Assembly: GCA_947259915.1 (NCBI GenBank)
Contig: CAMYOC010000033.1
Span: 68,923-132,922 of the forward strand
Length of the DNA stretch: 64,000 nt
Direction of reading: 5' to 3'
Origin: an uncultured Gammaproteobacteria bacterium
GTDB lineage: Bacteria; Pseudomonadota; Gammaproteobacteria; Steroidobacterales; XN24
Under the pieces are notes generated by a model. It did no database searches and was not told where the DNA came from. It saw only the letters and a list, made by a program, of their open reading frames with translations. Shown here in pieces: positions 11,157 to 19,756 of the stretch. Both the position numbers and the translations under genes were made by a program. Each line of letters begins with the position of its first letter. Position 1 is the first letter of the stretch.

Positions 11157-11894
11157 TCAGTTCCGCGCGGACAGATACTTCTCCCGGCGCAACTGCCGCA
11201 CGCCAAAACCCCTCTCCTTCAGCAGCTCCACGGACTCGTCGACCATATTGGGGTTGCCACACAGATAGACGATGTCATGCTCGGCGTCAGGGTTCAGACC
11301 GGCGAACTGATGCTGCACATACCCTTTGCTCTCCCAGTCGGCAGCGTCATCCGGCAGCTCGCGGCTATAGCAGGCACGGAACGTGAACCGGTCGGTCTGT
11401 TCCGCGAGGCGGCGGAAGGCATCGGCATAAAGCAGCTCCTGCCGGTTGCGGACGCCGAGCATCAATTCTGCGGTGTGTCCGGGCTTGCCCAGCAGCTTCT
11501 GTATATCGGGGAGCATGGAGTGGTAGGGCGTCACCCCGGTGCCTGTCGCCACGAGCAGATAACGGCAGGGCGGATCCTCGCGCAGCACAAAGCGGCCATA
11601 GGGTCCGCTGCCTTCCACCATGTCCCCGGGCCTGAGCGCGAACAACTTGCCGGTCGCAAAGCCCCCCTCCACCGGCGCCACGGCGATCTCGATGAGGTCC
11701 GAAGTCCCGGGCTGGGTGACCACGCTGTAACTGCGGTGCGTGCGGTGACCATCTCTATCCCAGTGCAGATTGACAAACTGGCCCGCGGTGAACTCGAACG
11801 GCTCCCGGTCGGCGCGCCTGAACGCGTATTGGCGCACCGTCGGCGTGAGTTCCACGCTGTGCACCATGGTCAATGGAAAGGTGTTCGCGGCCAT
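11157..11894 (-). CDS. fpr: Ferredoxin-NADP reductase
   Basis: FAD enzyme that moves electrons between NADPH and ferredoxin or flavodoxin, often for Fe-S repair and oxidative stress. The ATG giving MAANTFPLTMVHS was chosen for its GGGGA RBS and its 245-residue length; an in-frame start 33 bases upstream is possible. The FAD motif is RTHRSYSVVTQ (about 53-63). The NADP-binding half has LLVATGTGVTPYHSML (about 110-125) and ends with the family-like VYLCGNPNMVDE and RREKYLSARN. It converges tail-to-tail with the oxygenase gene and is divergent from the methyltransferase gene. Confidence 0.9.
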   Translation of the reverse strand: MAANTFPLTMVHSVELTPTVRQYAFRRADREPFEFTAGQFVNLHWDRDGHRTHRSYSVVTQPGTSDLIEIAVAPVEGGFATGKLFALRPGDMVEGSGPYGRFVLREDPPCRYLLVATGTGVTPYHSMLPDIQKLLGKPGHTAELMLGVRNRQELLYADAFRRLAEQTDRFTFRACYSRELPDDAADWESKGYVQHQFAGLNPDAEHDIVYLCGNPNMVDESVELLKERGFGVRQLRREKYLSARN

Positions 11895-11948
11895 ATCGGT
11901 CCCCGTGTTGAGGCGCTCTTTTAACACAGGCCACCGCGGGGGGCCACG

Positions 11949-11976
11949 TTGACCCGCGGGGATGCACTGATATATT
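11949..11976 (+). promoter_or_regulatory. Putative sigma-70 promoter of the exported methyltransferase gene
   Basis: TTGACC (11949-11954) and TATATT (11971-11976) are separated by 16 bases. The start codon is 38 bases downstream of the -10 box. This is one of the best consensus matches in the window. Confidence 0.6.
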
Positions 11977-12013
11977 CGGCGCTCCTCTGGACCGATGTCG
12001 AGACAACAAGATC

Positions 12014-12862
12014 ATGCTCCCAAGACCACTGATACTGACGGCCGCGATGCTGCTGACGACGCTTGCGACTCCGCTTGAGGCCATGGACGTCGAGACCACC
12101 CAGGCGCTGGGTGCTGCACTCGATGGCAACCAGCGCTCAGCGGAGAACAAGGCGCGCGATGTTTACCGGCATCCGCAGGCGACGCTGGCGTTCTTCGGTT
12201 TTGAGGCCCACATGACGGTGGTTGAGCTCTGGCCGGGAGGCGGCTGGTACACCGAGATCCTCGCGCCGGCCCTGCGCGGCAGTGGCAAGCTGGTGGCGGC
12301 CCACTACGGCGAGAACACCGGCTCCGACTATCGCACACGCAGCTATCTGGGCTTTGTCGAAAAACTCGCCGCTCGTCCCGAGATTTACGATCAGGTCAAG
12401 TTGATGGCCTGGGGCAAGGGCGCCGGAAACGCGCTTGGCCAGGACAGCTCCGCCGACATGGTTGTGACCTTCCGCAACATGCACAGCCTGATCCGGGGCG
12501 ATCAGCTCGACGCGTTCCTCGATGCCGCGTTCCGCGTACTGAAACCTGGCGGCGTGCTGGGCTTGGTGCAGCACCGCGGTCAGACGCTGTCGGATCGTGG
12601 GCCCGGCGATATCAATATCGCCGAGGAGGCCGGTTCGGGCTATGTACCGCAGGGCTATCTCATCGACAAAGTCACCACAGCCGGATTCGTGCTCGACGGC
12701 CAGAGCGAGATCAACGCCAATCCACGCGATACGAAAGATTACCCGGAGGGTGTCTGGACCCTGCCGCCATCTCTGAGGCTGGGCGAAACGGAGCAGACAA
12801 AATACCTGGCGATCGGTGAGAGCGACCGCATGACGCTGCGCTTCGTCAAGCCGGGCAGCTGA
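12014..12862 (+). CDS. Exported class I SAM-dependent methyltransferase-like protein (COG4798 type)
   Basis: Member of a family of periplasm-directed predicted methyltransferases whose substrate is unknown. A signal peptide spans about residues 1-23 (MLPRPLILTAAMLLTTLATPLEA). The mature part begins with RSAENKARDVYRHPQATLAF, which is typical of the group. The SAM-binding glycine loop is degenerate but recognisable as VVELWPGGGWYTEIL (about 74-88), and later GGVLGLVQHRG matches strand 5. At 282 residues it has normal length. Export is puzzling for a SAM enzyme, because SAM is cytoplasmic, so it may have lost catalysis. Confidence 0.8.
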   Translation: MLPRPLILTAAMLLTTLATPLEAMDVETTQALGAALDGNQRSAENKARDVYRHPQATLAFFGFEAHMTVVELWPGGGWYTEILAPALRGSGKLVAAHYGENTGSDYRTRSYLGFVEKLAARPEIYDQVKLMAWGKGAGNALGQDSSADMVVTFRNMHSLIRGDQLDAFLDAAFRVLKPGGVLGLVQHRGQTLSDRGPGDINIAEEAGSGYVPQGYLIDKVTTAGFVLDGQSEINANPRDTKDYPEGVWTLPPSLRLGETEQTKYLAIGESDRMTLRFVKPGS

Positions 12863-12868
12863 ATAGGC

Positions 12869-13681
12869 TTACCCGACGCGGGTACCGAGACGCGCCAGCA
12901 GGATGCTGAAAACCTCTCTGAGGCGCCCGCCCGCGCCGATAAAGCGCGGGCTGTCCGGTCCCTCGGCCGGCCGACCCTCGTCCATATACACGCGTTGGCA
13001 CATCTCGATCTGGATCGCGTCCACCTCTTCGAGACGACCATAGTGGTCGGTGATGTAGCCGCCCTTGTAGGGCTCGTTGACGGCCACGCGCAAGCCCTGT
13101 TCGCTAAAGCCGTCGATCAACGCCTGGCGCAGCCATTCGCCGCAGCTCTGACCGTCCCGATCACCCAGATAGATTTCGCCGGTCAGCGCGCCGTGCAGGC
13201 GGTTGGCGACGCTGGCCACGCTGTGGGCGTCGATCAATACGACAAAACCGAAGCGATGCCGCAGCGCCTTCAGCAAGCGCAGCAACTCGTCGTGATACGG
13301 CTTGTGGTAGAGCTGGCGGCGGCGCTCGATATCCTCGGCTGAGGGCGGCTGCCGGAACACCGGCTCCCCCTGAAACGTCTCTGTCGGCACCAGACCGGTC
13401 TCGAAACGGCCCGGATACAGCGGTGTCGCTTTGGGACTGCGGTTCAGATCGACGACAAACCGGCTATAGACCGCGTGGATGCTGGTGATGCCCAGCCCGG
13501 GCAGAAAGTCGTAGAGATCGTGCAGGTGCCAGTCGGTCATGGGCAGGGCGGCCATATCCGAACCGGCCAGCGCCGCCGCCACGTCCTCCGGCACCCGCAC
13601 ACCGGTATGCGGGATGCTGACCAGCACCGGGACCTCAGCGGCCGTCGGCCGCCGCACCTCGAACGGCGTTAACCCTGGCAT
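12869..13681 (-). CDS. hutG: N-formylglutamate deformylase
   Basis: Last step of the five-step histidine pathway: N-formylglutamate gives glutamate plus formate. The 270-residue protein shows the family motifs VSIPHTGVRVPEDV (about 21-34), DLNRSPKATPLYP (about 94-106), HRFGFVVLIDAHSVAS (about 156-171) and NEPYKGGYITDHYG (about 214-227). Its start lies 2 bases past the hutF stop codon, so hutF-hutG is an operon. It converges with the exported methyltransferase gene, 6 bases away. Confidence 0.94.
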   Translation of the reverse strand: MPGLTPFEVRRPTAAEVPVLVSIPHTGVRVPEDVAAALAGSDMAALPMTDWHLHDLYDFLPGLGITSIHAVYSRFVVDLNRSPKATPLYPGRFETGLVPTETFQGEPVFRQPPSAEDIERRRQLYHKPYHDELLRLLKALRHRFGFVVLIDAHSVASVANRLHGALTGEIYLGDRDGQSCGEWLRQALIDGFSEQGLRVAVNEPYKGGYITDHYGRLEEVDAIQIEMCQRVYMDEGRPAEGPDSPRFIGAGGRLREVFSILLARLGTRVG

Positions 13682-13683
13682 CG

Positions 13684-15030
13684 TTAGCCCCCCTCCGTGA
13701 CGCGCGCCTGCATCGCGTCAGCGTACGCGTTTGCAACTGTTTCCTCGATCCGATGACGGCCTCCGCTGACCTGCAGCTGACCGCCCACATAGACGGCGCT
13801 GAAATCGGCGCTGCTACCGGCGGTCACCAGAGCGTCCAGGGCAGATTCGACCTCCAGCGCTGCCAGCGGCGAAGCCGTCCCGTCGACCACCACGATGTCG
13901 GCAAATGCGCCGGGCCGGATGGCCCCGACCGCTTGCGCGAGCGCCGCCGCACCGCCCTCTGCCGCCTGCGACCACAGCGGCACGCCGAGACCATCCTCGG
14001 TGGCCAGACAGGCCCTGCGCCCGAGCGTCAGCCGCTGTCCATACTCCAGCAAGCGCAGTTCCTCTGCCGCGTCGATGCGCACATTGCTGTCCGAGCCGAT
14101 ACCAAAACGCCCGCCCTGTTGCACATACGCCCGGGCCGGGAAAATCCCGTCGCCCAGATAAGCCTCGGTCAGCGGACACAACACCGTGGTGACGCCGGCG
14201 CCGGTCATCAGCTTCAGCTCCGCCGCGCTGACGTGGGTCCCGTGGACAAGGCTCCAGTTCGCATCCAGTTGCACCGCATCGGCCAGTAACTCCACCGGCC
14301 GGGCACCGGTCGCCGCGAGGCATTCCTCCACTTCCCGCCGCTGTTCGGCAATATGGATATGCCGGGGGTAACCCGGCGGCAGAAGCCGGTCGGCCGCGGT
14401 GATGAGTTCTGCCAGCACTGCCGCGTCCACCGCGCGCAGTGAATGGGGCGCGATCCCCAGCGGCACGCCGTGCAGCGACGCCAGCAACTTCAGATAATCT
14501 TCAAGCCGCTCATGGATAAACCGCCGCTGATGGGGTTCAGCCGGGCGGGAGAACCCTCCGCGCTGATACAGCACCGGCAGCAACACCAGGCGGATCCCGG
14601 TTTGCCCGGCCGCCTCGATCACGGCCCGAGCCATTTCCGGGCCGCGGCTGCCATCGGCGCGATGATGCAGATAATGGAATTCAGCCACACTGGTAAAACC
14701 AGCACGCAACATATCCGCAAAGGACCTGGCCGCGACCGCCAACAGTTGCTCGGGACTCAGCGTGAGGGCGAGCGCGTACATGGCCTGGCGCCAGTTCCAG
14801 AAGGAGTCATCGCCCCGCGCCGCCTCCCCTCGCCCCACCAGCGCGCGCTGGAAGCAATGACTATGGGCGTTGGGCATCCCCGGCAGCGCGAGCCAGCCGT
14901 CAAAGCCGGCGCTCGGGTCAGGCTCATCCTCGACCGCGCTGATACGCCCTTCCCCGTCAATGATCAGGCGCTTGTGGCGCTCGATGCCGCCGGGGGCGAG
15001 AATGTATTCGAATCGCAGGACTGTGCTCAT
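13684..15030 (-). CDS. hutF: Formimidoylglutamate deiminase
   Basis: Zinc amidohydrolase that converts N-formimino-glutamate to N-formylglutamate and ammonia, feeding HutG. At 448 residues it has the family length. Metal-site and family motifs are GMPNAHSHCFQRALVGR (about 50-66), VAEFHYLHHRADG (about 116-128), PRHIHIAEQRREVEEC (about 223-238), LVHGTHV and FGIGSDSNVRIDAAEELRL (about 311-329). It is transcribed away from hutI; only 13 bases separate the two start codons. HutF with HutG defines the Pseudomonas-style branch rather than the direct formamide-releasing branch. Confidence 0.95.
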   Translation of the reverse strand: MSTVLRFEYILAPGGIERHKRLIIDGEGRISAVEDEPDPSAGFDGWLALPGMPNAHSHCFQRALVGRGEAARGDDSFWNWRQAMYALALTLSPEQLLAVAARSFADMLRAGFTSVAEFHYLHHRADGSRGPEMARAVIEAAGQTGIRLVLLPVLYQRGGFSRPAEPHQRRFIHERLEDYLKLLASLHGVPLGIAPHSLRAVDAAVLAELITAADRLLPPGYPRHIHIAEQRREVEECLAATGARPVELLADAVQLDANWSLVHGTHVSAAELKLMTGAGVTTVLCPLTEAYLGDGIFPARAYVQQGGRFGIGSDSNVRIDAAEELRLLEYGQRLTLGRRACLATEDGLGVPLWSQAAEGGAAALAQAVGAIRPGAFADIVVVDGTASPLAALEVESALDALVTAGSSADFSAVYVGGQLQVSGGRHRIEETVANAYADAMQARVTEGG

Positions 15031-15043
15031 CTGACCGCCAGGG

Positions 15044-16312
15044 GTGCCCGTGCACGATATCTTTTTTGACGATCTCCGATTCTATCCGATGACCGGGATG
15101 CCGAAGACCGATGAATCGACCACGGTCGCGCGGCCCGCGGATGGCGCGGGGATGGATGTCGACGCCGTGTCTGGATCACGGGGGCACGGCATGGCCCCGG
15201 TGGCCGATTGTTTTGCCGTGACCGATGGCCGGATTTCCGCCGTCGGCGAACGCGTGCCGGCGCGGCGCACCGTCACGCTGGGCGGACGCGCCGTGCTGCC
15301 CGGGTTCGTCGATTGTCACACCCACCTGGTCTACGCCGGCGAGCGGATGACGGAACACGCGCTGCGTCTTGCCGGCGCCAGCTACGCCGAGATCGCACAG
15401 GCTGGCGGCGGCATATTGTCGACAGTGCGCGCGGTCCGCGCAGCCAGCGAAGCGGAGCTGGTCGACGCGGCCCTGCCGCGCCTGGCCACACTGCTCGCTG
15501 AAGGCGTGACACGGATCGAGATCAAGAGCGGTTACGGGCTGGAGCTGAAGCACGAACTCAAGATGCTGCGCGTCATCCGGCGACTGGATGAGTTATCTCC
15601 GGTGCGCGTTCATGCTACATTTCTTGGCGCCCACGCGGTGCCGGAAGGCGCAGATGCAGACCGTTATCTGAACACGGTGATCGAGCAGATGCTGCCGGCC
15701 GTGGTCAGTGAAGGACTGGCCGAAGCCGTGGATATCTTTGTCGAACATATCGGCTTTTCGCCCGACCATCTGCAACGGCTGGCCGCGGCGACCTCGCATC
15801 ATGGTCTGAAGCTCCGCGTCCACGCGGAGCAGCTCTCAGCGCTGGGCGGCTCCGGGCTGGGCGCAAGCCTCGGCGCGGTGTCCTGCGATCATCTCGAATA
15901 TGCCACGTCTGAGGACATCGCCGCGATGGCCGCCGCCGGCACCGTCGCCGTGCTGCTGCCCGGCGCCTTCTATTTTCTCGGCGAGACGCGCAAGCCACCG
16001 ACGCCAGCCTTGCGCGCGGCCGGCGTACCGATGGCCGTCGCCAGCGACCACAATCCCGGCTCGTCACCGCTGCTCAGCCTGTTGACCGCTGCGCACATGG
16101 CGGCCACGCTGTTTGGCATGAGCGCATGCGAATCTGTCATGGGGATCACCGCCAATGCCGGCCGTGCGCTGGGCCATCCCGGTGCCGGCACCCTGGCACC
16201 GGGCAGCGCGGCCGACTTCAGCGTCTGGGATATTCCCGGGCCCGAGTTTCTTGTCTATCAGCTGGGCGGATTGCGCCCGGAGCAGGTTTACATCGGCGGA
16301 GACCACGTATGA
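15044..16312 (+). CDS. hutI: Imidazolonepropionase
   Basis: Zinc amidohydrolase that opens imidazolone-propionate to N-formimino-glutamate. Motifs are DCHTHLVYAGERMTEHALRL (about 90-109), ASYAEIAQAGGGILSTVRAV, VDIFVEHIGFSP, LRVHAEQLSALGG (about 259-271) and VASDHNPGSSP (about 332-342). I chose the GTG at 15044 because FDDLRFYPMT resembles the usual HutI N-terminal strand. The first 70 residues contain about 25 extra, low-complexity residues (ARPADGAGMDVDAVSGS) compared with typical HutI. A GTG 6 bases later or the ATG near 15089 are alternative starts. It overlaps hutH by ATGA. Confidence 0.94.
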   Translation: MPVHDIFFDDLRFYPMTGMPKTDESTTVARPADGAGMDVDAVSGSRGHGMAPVADCFAVTDGRISAVGERVPARRTVTLGGRAVLPGFVDCHTHLVYAGERMTEHALRLAGASYAEIAQAGGGILSTVRAVRAASEAELVDAALPRLATLLAEGVTRIEIKSGYGLELKHELKMLRVIRRLDELSPVRVHATFLGAHAVPEGADADRYLNTVIEQMLPAVVSEGLAEAVDIFVEHIGFSPDHLQRLAAATSHHGLKLRVHAEQLSALGGSGLGASLGAVSCDHLEYATSEDIAAMAAAGTVAVLLPGAFYFLGETRKPPTPALRAAGVPMAVASDHNPGSSPLLSLLTAAHMAATLFGMSACESVMGITANAGRALGHPGAGTLAPGSAADFSVWDIPGPEFLVYQLGGLRPEQVYIGGDHV

Positions 16313-17844
16313 CCGAGCTGACTATTTCCGGCCGGGATCTTCGGCTCTCGGATCTGCTGGGCTACGAACAACAGCGACCACGGCTGATGTTGTCGGATGA
16401 TGCGCGACAGCGCATGGAGGTCAGCGTGGCGGCGGTGCAACGTGCGGTCAAGGCGGACCATCCGCGCTATGGGATCAACACCGGATTCGGCGCCTTTGCC
16501 AACAAACAGATTTCTTCGTCCCAGGTGGAAGAGCTGCAATACAACCTGGTCCGCAGCCATGCCGCGGGCGTGGGCGAGCCGCTGGCCGCCCCGCTGGTCC
16601 GTCGTCTGATGCTGCTCAAGGCCAACAACCTGGCGGCCGGTCATTCCGGCATCCGTCCACAGGTGGTAGAGACCCTGCTGGCGTTGCTCAACGAGGACGT
16701 GCTGCCCATCATCCCGGCCCGTGGCTCGGTCGGCGCATCCGGGGACCTGGCACCGCTGGCGCATCTGGCGCTGGCGTTGATCGGCGAAGGCGAGGCGCAT
16801 CTCGGTGAACGTGTGCTGATCGGTCATGACGTGTTGACCAAGGCAAATTGCGAGCCCGTCACGCTGGCGGCCAAAGAAGGGCTGGCCCTGCTCAACGGCA
16901 CCCAGGCCAGCGCGGCTCTGGCGGCCACTGGTCTCGAGCAGGCGGACCGCCTGCTGGCGACATCGATCCTTGGCGGCGCGCTGACGGTGGACGCGCTGGC
17001 GGGGAGCTTCGCGCCCTTCGACAAACGCATCCATAAAGCCCGCGGCCTGATCGGCCAGCAACGCGTCGCCACCCTGTTCCGACACCTGCTCACGGAGAGC
17101 GACATCCATGCGGGTCATGCTGATTGCGACCGTGTCCAGGACCCCTACTCGGTGCGCTGTATGCCGCAGGTGCTGGGCGCCGTCTGGGATACCTTGCGCC
17201 ATGCCGCCCAGGTCCTCGCCGCGGAGTGCAATGGCGTCTCGGACAACCCGCTGATCTTCGGCGACGATGTGATCTCGGGCGGCAATTTCCACGCCGCGCC
17301 GCTGGCCTTTATCTGCGACTTCGCCGCCATCGCGGTCGCGGAGATCGGCAACATGTCGGAGCGACGCACCGATCTGCTGGTGCGCCGGATCAACCCGGGT
17401 CTGACCATGTTCCTGACCGATGAACCCGGACTGGAGTCGGGCATGATGATCGCTCACGTCACCGCGGCGGCCCTGTGCTCGGAGAACCGGACGCTGGCTC
17501 ACCCGGCGTCGGTCGACAACATCCCGACCTCGGCAGGTCAGGAAGATCACGTCAGCATGGCGCCGTGGGCGGGCTTCAAGCTGCTGGATATGTGCGCCAA
17601 TACGGCGCGCATCCTCGCTATCGAATTGCTGGCCGGGGCGCTGGCGCTGGACGAACAGGCCCCCGCAAATACGACGCCGGAGCTGCAGCAGCTGTATCAC
17701 CAGATCCGCGACCGGGTGCCGCGGGTCAGGGGTGATCACCGACTCGATGGTGAGATCGCGGCAATCACCCGCTGGGTCGACAATGGAAACCCGTTCGCTC
17801 TGTTGCCCGACGGCGCCACCGGGATCCTTGATGGACTCGAGTGA
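16309..17844 (+). CDS. hutH: Histidine ammonia-lyase
   Basis: Removes ammonia from histidine to give urocanate. The ATG at 16309 overlaps the hutI stop codon (ATGA) and gives a 511-residue product of normal length. The self-forming MIO cofactor comes from Ala-Ser-Gly in GSVGASGDLAPLAHL (about 141-155). NTGFGAFANKQIS (about 60-72), QDPYSVRCMPQVLGAV (about 276-291) and the C-terminal PTSAGQEDHVSM are also diagnostic. The next gene starts inside its last codons. hutU, which should act next, is 20 kb away. Confidence 0.97.
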   Translation: MTELTISGRDLRLSDLLGYEQQRPRLMLSDDARQRMEVSVAAVQRAVKADHPRYGINTGFGAFANKQISSSQVEELQYNLVRSHAAGVGEPLAAPLVRRLMLLKANNLAAGHSGIRPQVVETLLALLNEDVLPIIPARGSVGASGDLAPLAHLALALIGEGEAHLGERVLIGHDVLTKANCEPVTLAAKEGLALLNGTQASAALAATGLEQADRLLATSILGGALTVDALAGSFAPFDKRIHKARGLIGQQRVATLFRHLLTESDIHAGHADCDRVQDPYSVRCMPQVLGAVWDTLRHAAQVLAAECNGVSDNPLIFGDDVISGGNFHAAPLAFICDFAAIAVAEIGNMSERRTDLLVRRINPGLTMFLTDEPGLESGMMIAHVTAAALCSENRTLAHPASVDNIPTSAGQEDHVSMAPWAGFKLLDMCANTARILAIELLAGALALDEQAPANTTPELQQLYHQIRDRVPRVRGDHRLDGEIAAITRWVDNGNPFALLPDGATGILDGLE

Positions 17845-19414
17845 CAACGCCCTACCGGCCGATGATTCTCGCCGGCGCATCCCGGAGGCGCTGTTATACG
17901 CGGCGGCCTATCCCCATCCAGCCGCGGATATCCGCCTGATCGAGACCCATATCTCCTGGGTACTGCTGGCCGGAGACTTCGCCTATAAACTGAAAAAACC
18001 CGTGGATCTGGGGTTCCTGGACTTCTCCCGGCTGGCGCGGCGCAAACACTTTTGCGAGGAGGAACTGAGGCTCAATCGGCGTCTCGCTCCCAGTCTCTAT
18101 CTGGACGTGGTGACGTTGCGGGAGACCGCTCACGGACTCCGCTTTGGGGATTCCGGCGAGGTCGTCGAATATGCGGTGCGCATGCGGCGTTTCCCGCAGG
18201 AGGCCCAGCTGGACCGACAACTCGACCAGGACGGGCTGGTCGAAAACGACATGGACCCGATCGCCGATCTGATCGGTGGGTTTCACCGCGTTGCCGCGGT
18301 CGCGCCGGCGGCCGCGCCCTGGGGCACGCCGATGGCGGTCGCGGCTCCCGCGCTGGAGAACTTTGCTCAGCTACAAGACTCTTTCGACGACCCGGTCGTC
18401 ACCATGCTGCGACACTGGACCGAGCAGAACTACCCGCGTCTGGCTCTGAGGTTCGCCTTCCGTCGCGCTACCGGTTGCGTGCGCGAGTGTCATGGAGATC
18501 TGCATCTGCGCAACATGGCGCGGATTGACCGCCAGTACCTCGCCTTCGACGGTATCGAGTTCGAGCCGGCGCTCCGCTGGATCGACATCATCTCCGACGC
18601 CGCGTTCCTGTTTATGGACCTGCAGTCCCGCGACCACCCGCGACTGGCGTGGCGATTCCTCAACCGCTGGCTGATGGTCACCGGGGACTATGCCGGTCTG
18701 GATCTGCTGGACTGGTACGTGGTCTATCGTCACATGGTGCGGGCCAAGGTCGACGGCATCCGTCTGGGCCAGACCGGCCTCGCGGAGGAGGAAGCCGGAC
18801 ATCTGCGTCGGCGTATCCATCACCATCTGGCGCTGGCCCATGCCGTCACCATGCCACGCACACCGGCACTCATCATGACCTGGGGTCTGTCCGGGTCGGG
18901 CAAGAGCTGGCTGGCCCGGCATCTGGCCCCGGTGCTGCCCGGGGTGATCGTCCAATCCGACGTCGAGCGCAAGCGGATGTTTGGTGCGGGTCGTAAAGAC
19001 GCGGCAACGGACCAGGGCATCTACAGCAGCAAGGCCAGCGATCTCACCTATCGGCGTCTGCGCGAACTGGCGCGCAAGGTGCTCACCAGCGGTCACCATG
19101 TCATCGTGGACGCCAGCTTTCTTGATCCCGCGCGCCGGGTTCCGTTTGTCGAGCTGGCCAAGCATCTTCGCGTACCCCATCTCTTTCTCCGCTGTGAGGC
19201 GGATCCGGCAACCCTTCAGGACCGGGTCCTGGCTCGGGCCCGTGAGGGTGACGATCCCTCCGATGCCGGACCCGCGGTGCTCGCCGCACAGCAGCAGCGC
19301 TTCGGCGACCTTGCACCTGACGCAAACGCGGTCACGATCCGAACCGACTACAAGGTGGACATCGACCGCCTCGGCGACGAGATTCGCCAGCGACTGGCCA
19401 GAGCCGGACCATGA
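17831..19414 (+). CDS. Two-domain protein: aminoglycoside-phosphotransferase-like kinase plus P-loop ATPase
   Basis: The N-terminal half (about 1-340) is an APH/kinase fold with HGDLHLRNMARIDRQ and FDGIEFEPALRWIDIISDAA as catalytic and metal loops. The C-terminal half (about 345-527) is a P-loop kinase-like domain with Walker A WGLSGSGKSWLAR and VIVDASFLDPARR. This domain pair is widespread in proteobacteria, but its substrate is not established. The ATG at 17831 overlaps hutH by 14 bases and the product is 527 residues. Translational coupling ties it to hutI-hutH, though a role in histidine breakdown is only inferred from position. It is unlikely to be a drug-resistance gene. Confidence 0.85.
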   Translation: MDSSDNALPADDSRRRIPEALLYAAAYPHPAADIRLIETHISWVLLAGDFAYKLKKPVDLGFLDFSRLARRKHFCEEELRLNRRLAPSLYLDVVTLRETAHGLRFGDSGEVVEYAVRMRRFPQEAQLDRQLDQDGLVENDMDPIADLIGGFHRVAAVAPAAAPWGTPMAVAAPALENFAQLQDSFDDPVVTMLRHWTEQNYPRLALRFAFRRATGCVRECHGDLHLRNMARIDRQYLAFDGIEFEPALRWIDIISDAAFLFMDLQSRDHPRLAWRFLNRWLMVTGDYAGLDLLDWYVVYRHMVRAKVDGIRLGQTGLAEEEAGHLRRRIHHHLALAHAVTMPRTPALIMTWGLSGSGKSWLARHLAPVLPGVIVQSDVERKRMFGAGRKDAATDQGIYSSKASDLTYRRLRELARKVLTSGHHVIVDASFLDPARRVPFVELAKHLRVPHLFLRCEADPATLQDRVLARAREGDDPSDAGPAVLAAQQQRFGDLAPDANAVTIRTDYKVDIDRLGDEIRQRLARAGP

Positions 19415-19614
19415 GCCTGTCGCAGCTCGCGCCGGTGGTGTTGGGTACCGGTCTGCTGCTGGCCTGGCTGTCGCGCTGGATCGATGTGGAATACCGCAGC
19501 AGTGTTTATCTGCCGATAGCTGACGACGCCCGCTACCGGGTTTTTGTCGCGCCGCCGGGCTTGCTGGCGCGTCCGGACAACGCGGCCGCGCGGACGGCGA
19601 TCACCGACTGGTAA
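19411..19614 (+). CDS. Small putative membrane protein at the end of the hut operon
   Basis: 67 codons whose start overlaps the preceding stop codon (ATGA), a pattern that supports real translation. One hydrophobic segment (about residues 6-22, LAPVVLGTGLLLAWLSR) would anchor a short basic tail. I recognise no family. The last 40 residues could be exposed. Length and composition alone could arise by chance in this GC-rich frame, so confidence is moderate. Confidence 0.5.
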   Translation: MSLSQLAPVVLGTGLLLAWLSRWIDVEYRSSVYLPIADDARYRVFVAPPGLLARPDNAAARTAITDW

Positions 19615-19693
19615 GACTGTCGGGCCGGCTTTACATAAGCTGTCTATTCGCCTGGGACGACGCCTTTGGCTACACTCCGAGGCGAGGGGGGAG

Positions 19694-19716
19694 TCCCGTG
19701 GACATCGGTCACGGGA
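19694..19716 (+). terminator. Hairpin, possible terminator of the hutI-hutH operon
   Basis: Perfect 7-bp stem TCCCGTG (19694-19700) with CACGGGA (19710-19716) and a 9-base loop, followed by GCTTTCCTTTTG. The T tract is interrupted, so termination may be partial. Alternatively it is a leader structure of the gene at 19757, which starts 40 bases downstream. Confidence 0.45.
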
Positions 19717-19756
19717 GCTTTCCTTTTGAGCGGAAAACTCTCGGGATAATAAGAAT

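Noticed and set aside
17831..19414. Aminoglycoside resistance gene
   Set aside because: The kinase domain is fused to a P-loop ATPase domain and overlaps hutH; this two-domain family is a common chromosomal protein, not a known resistance enzyme.
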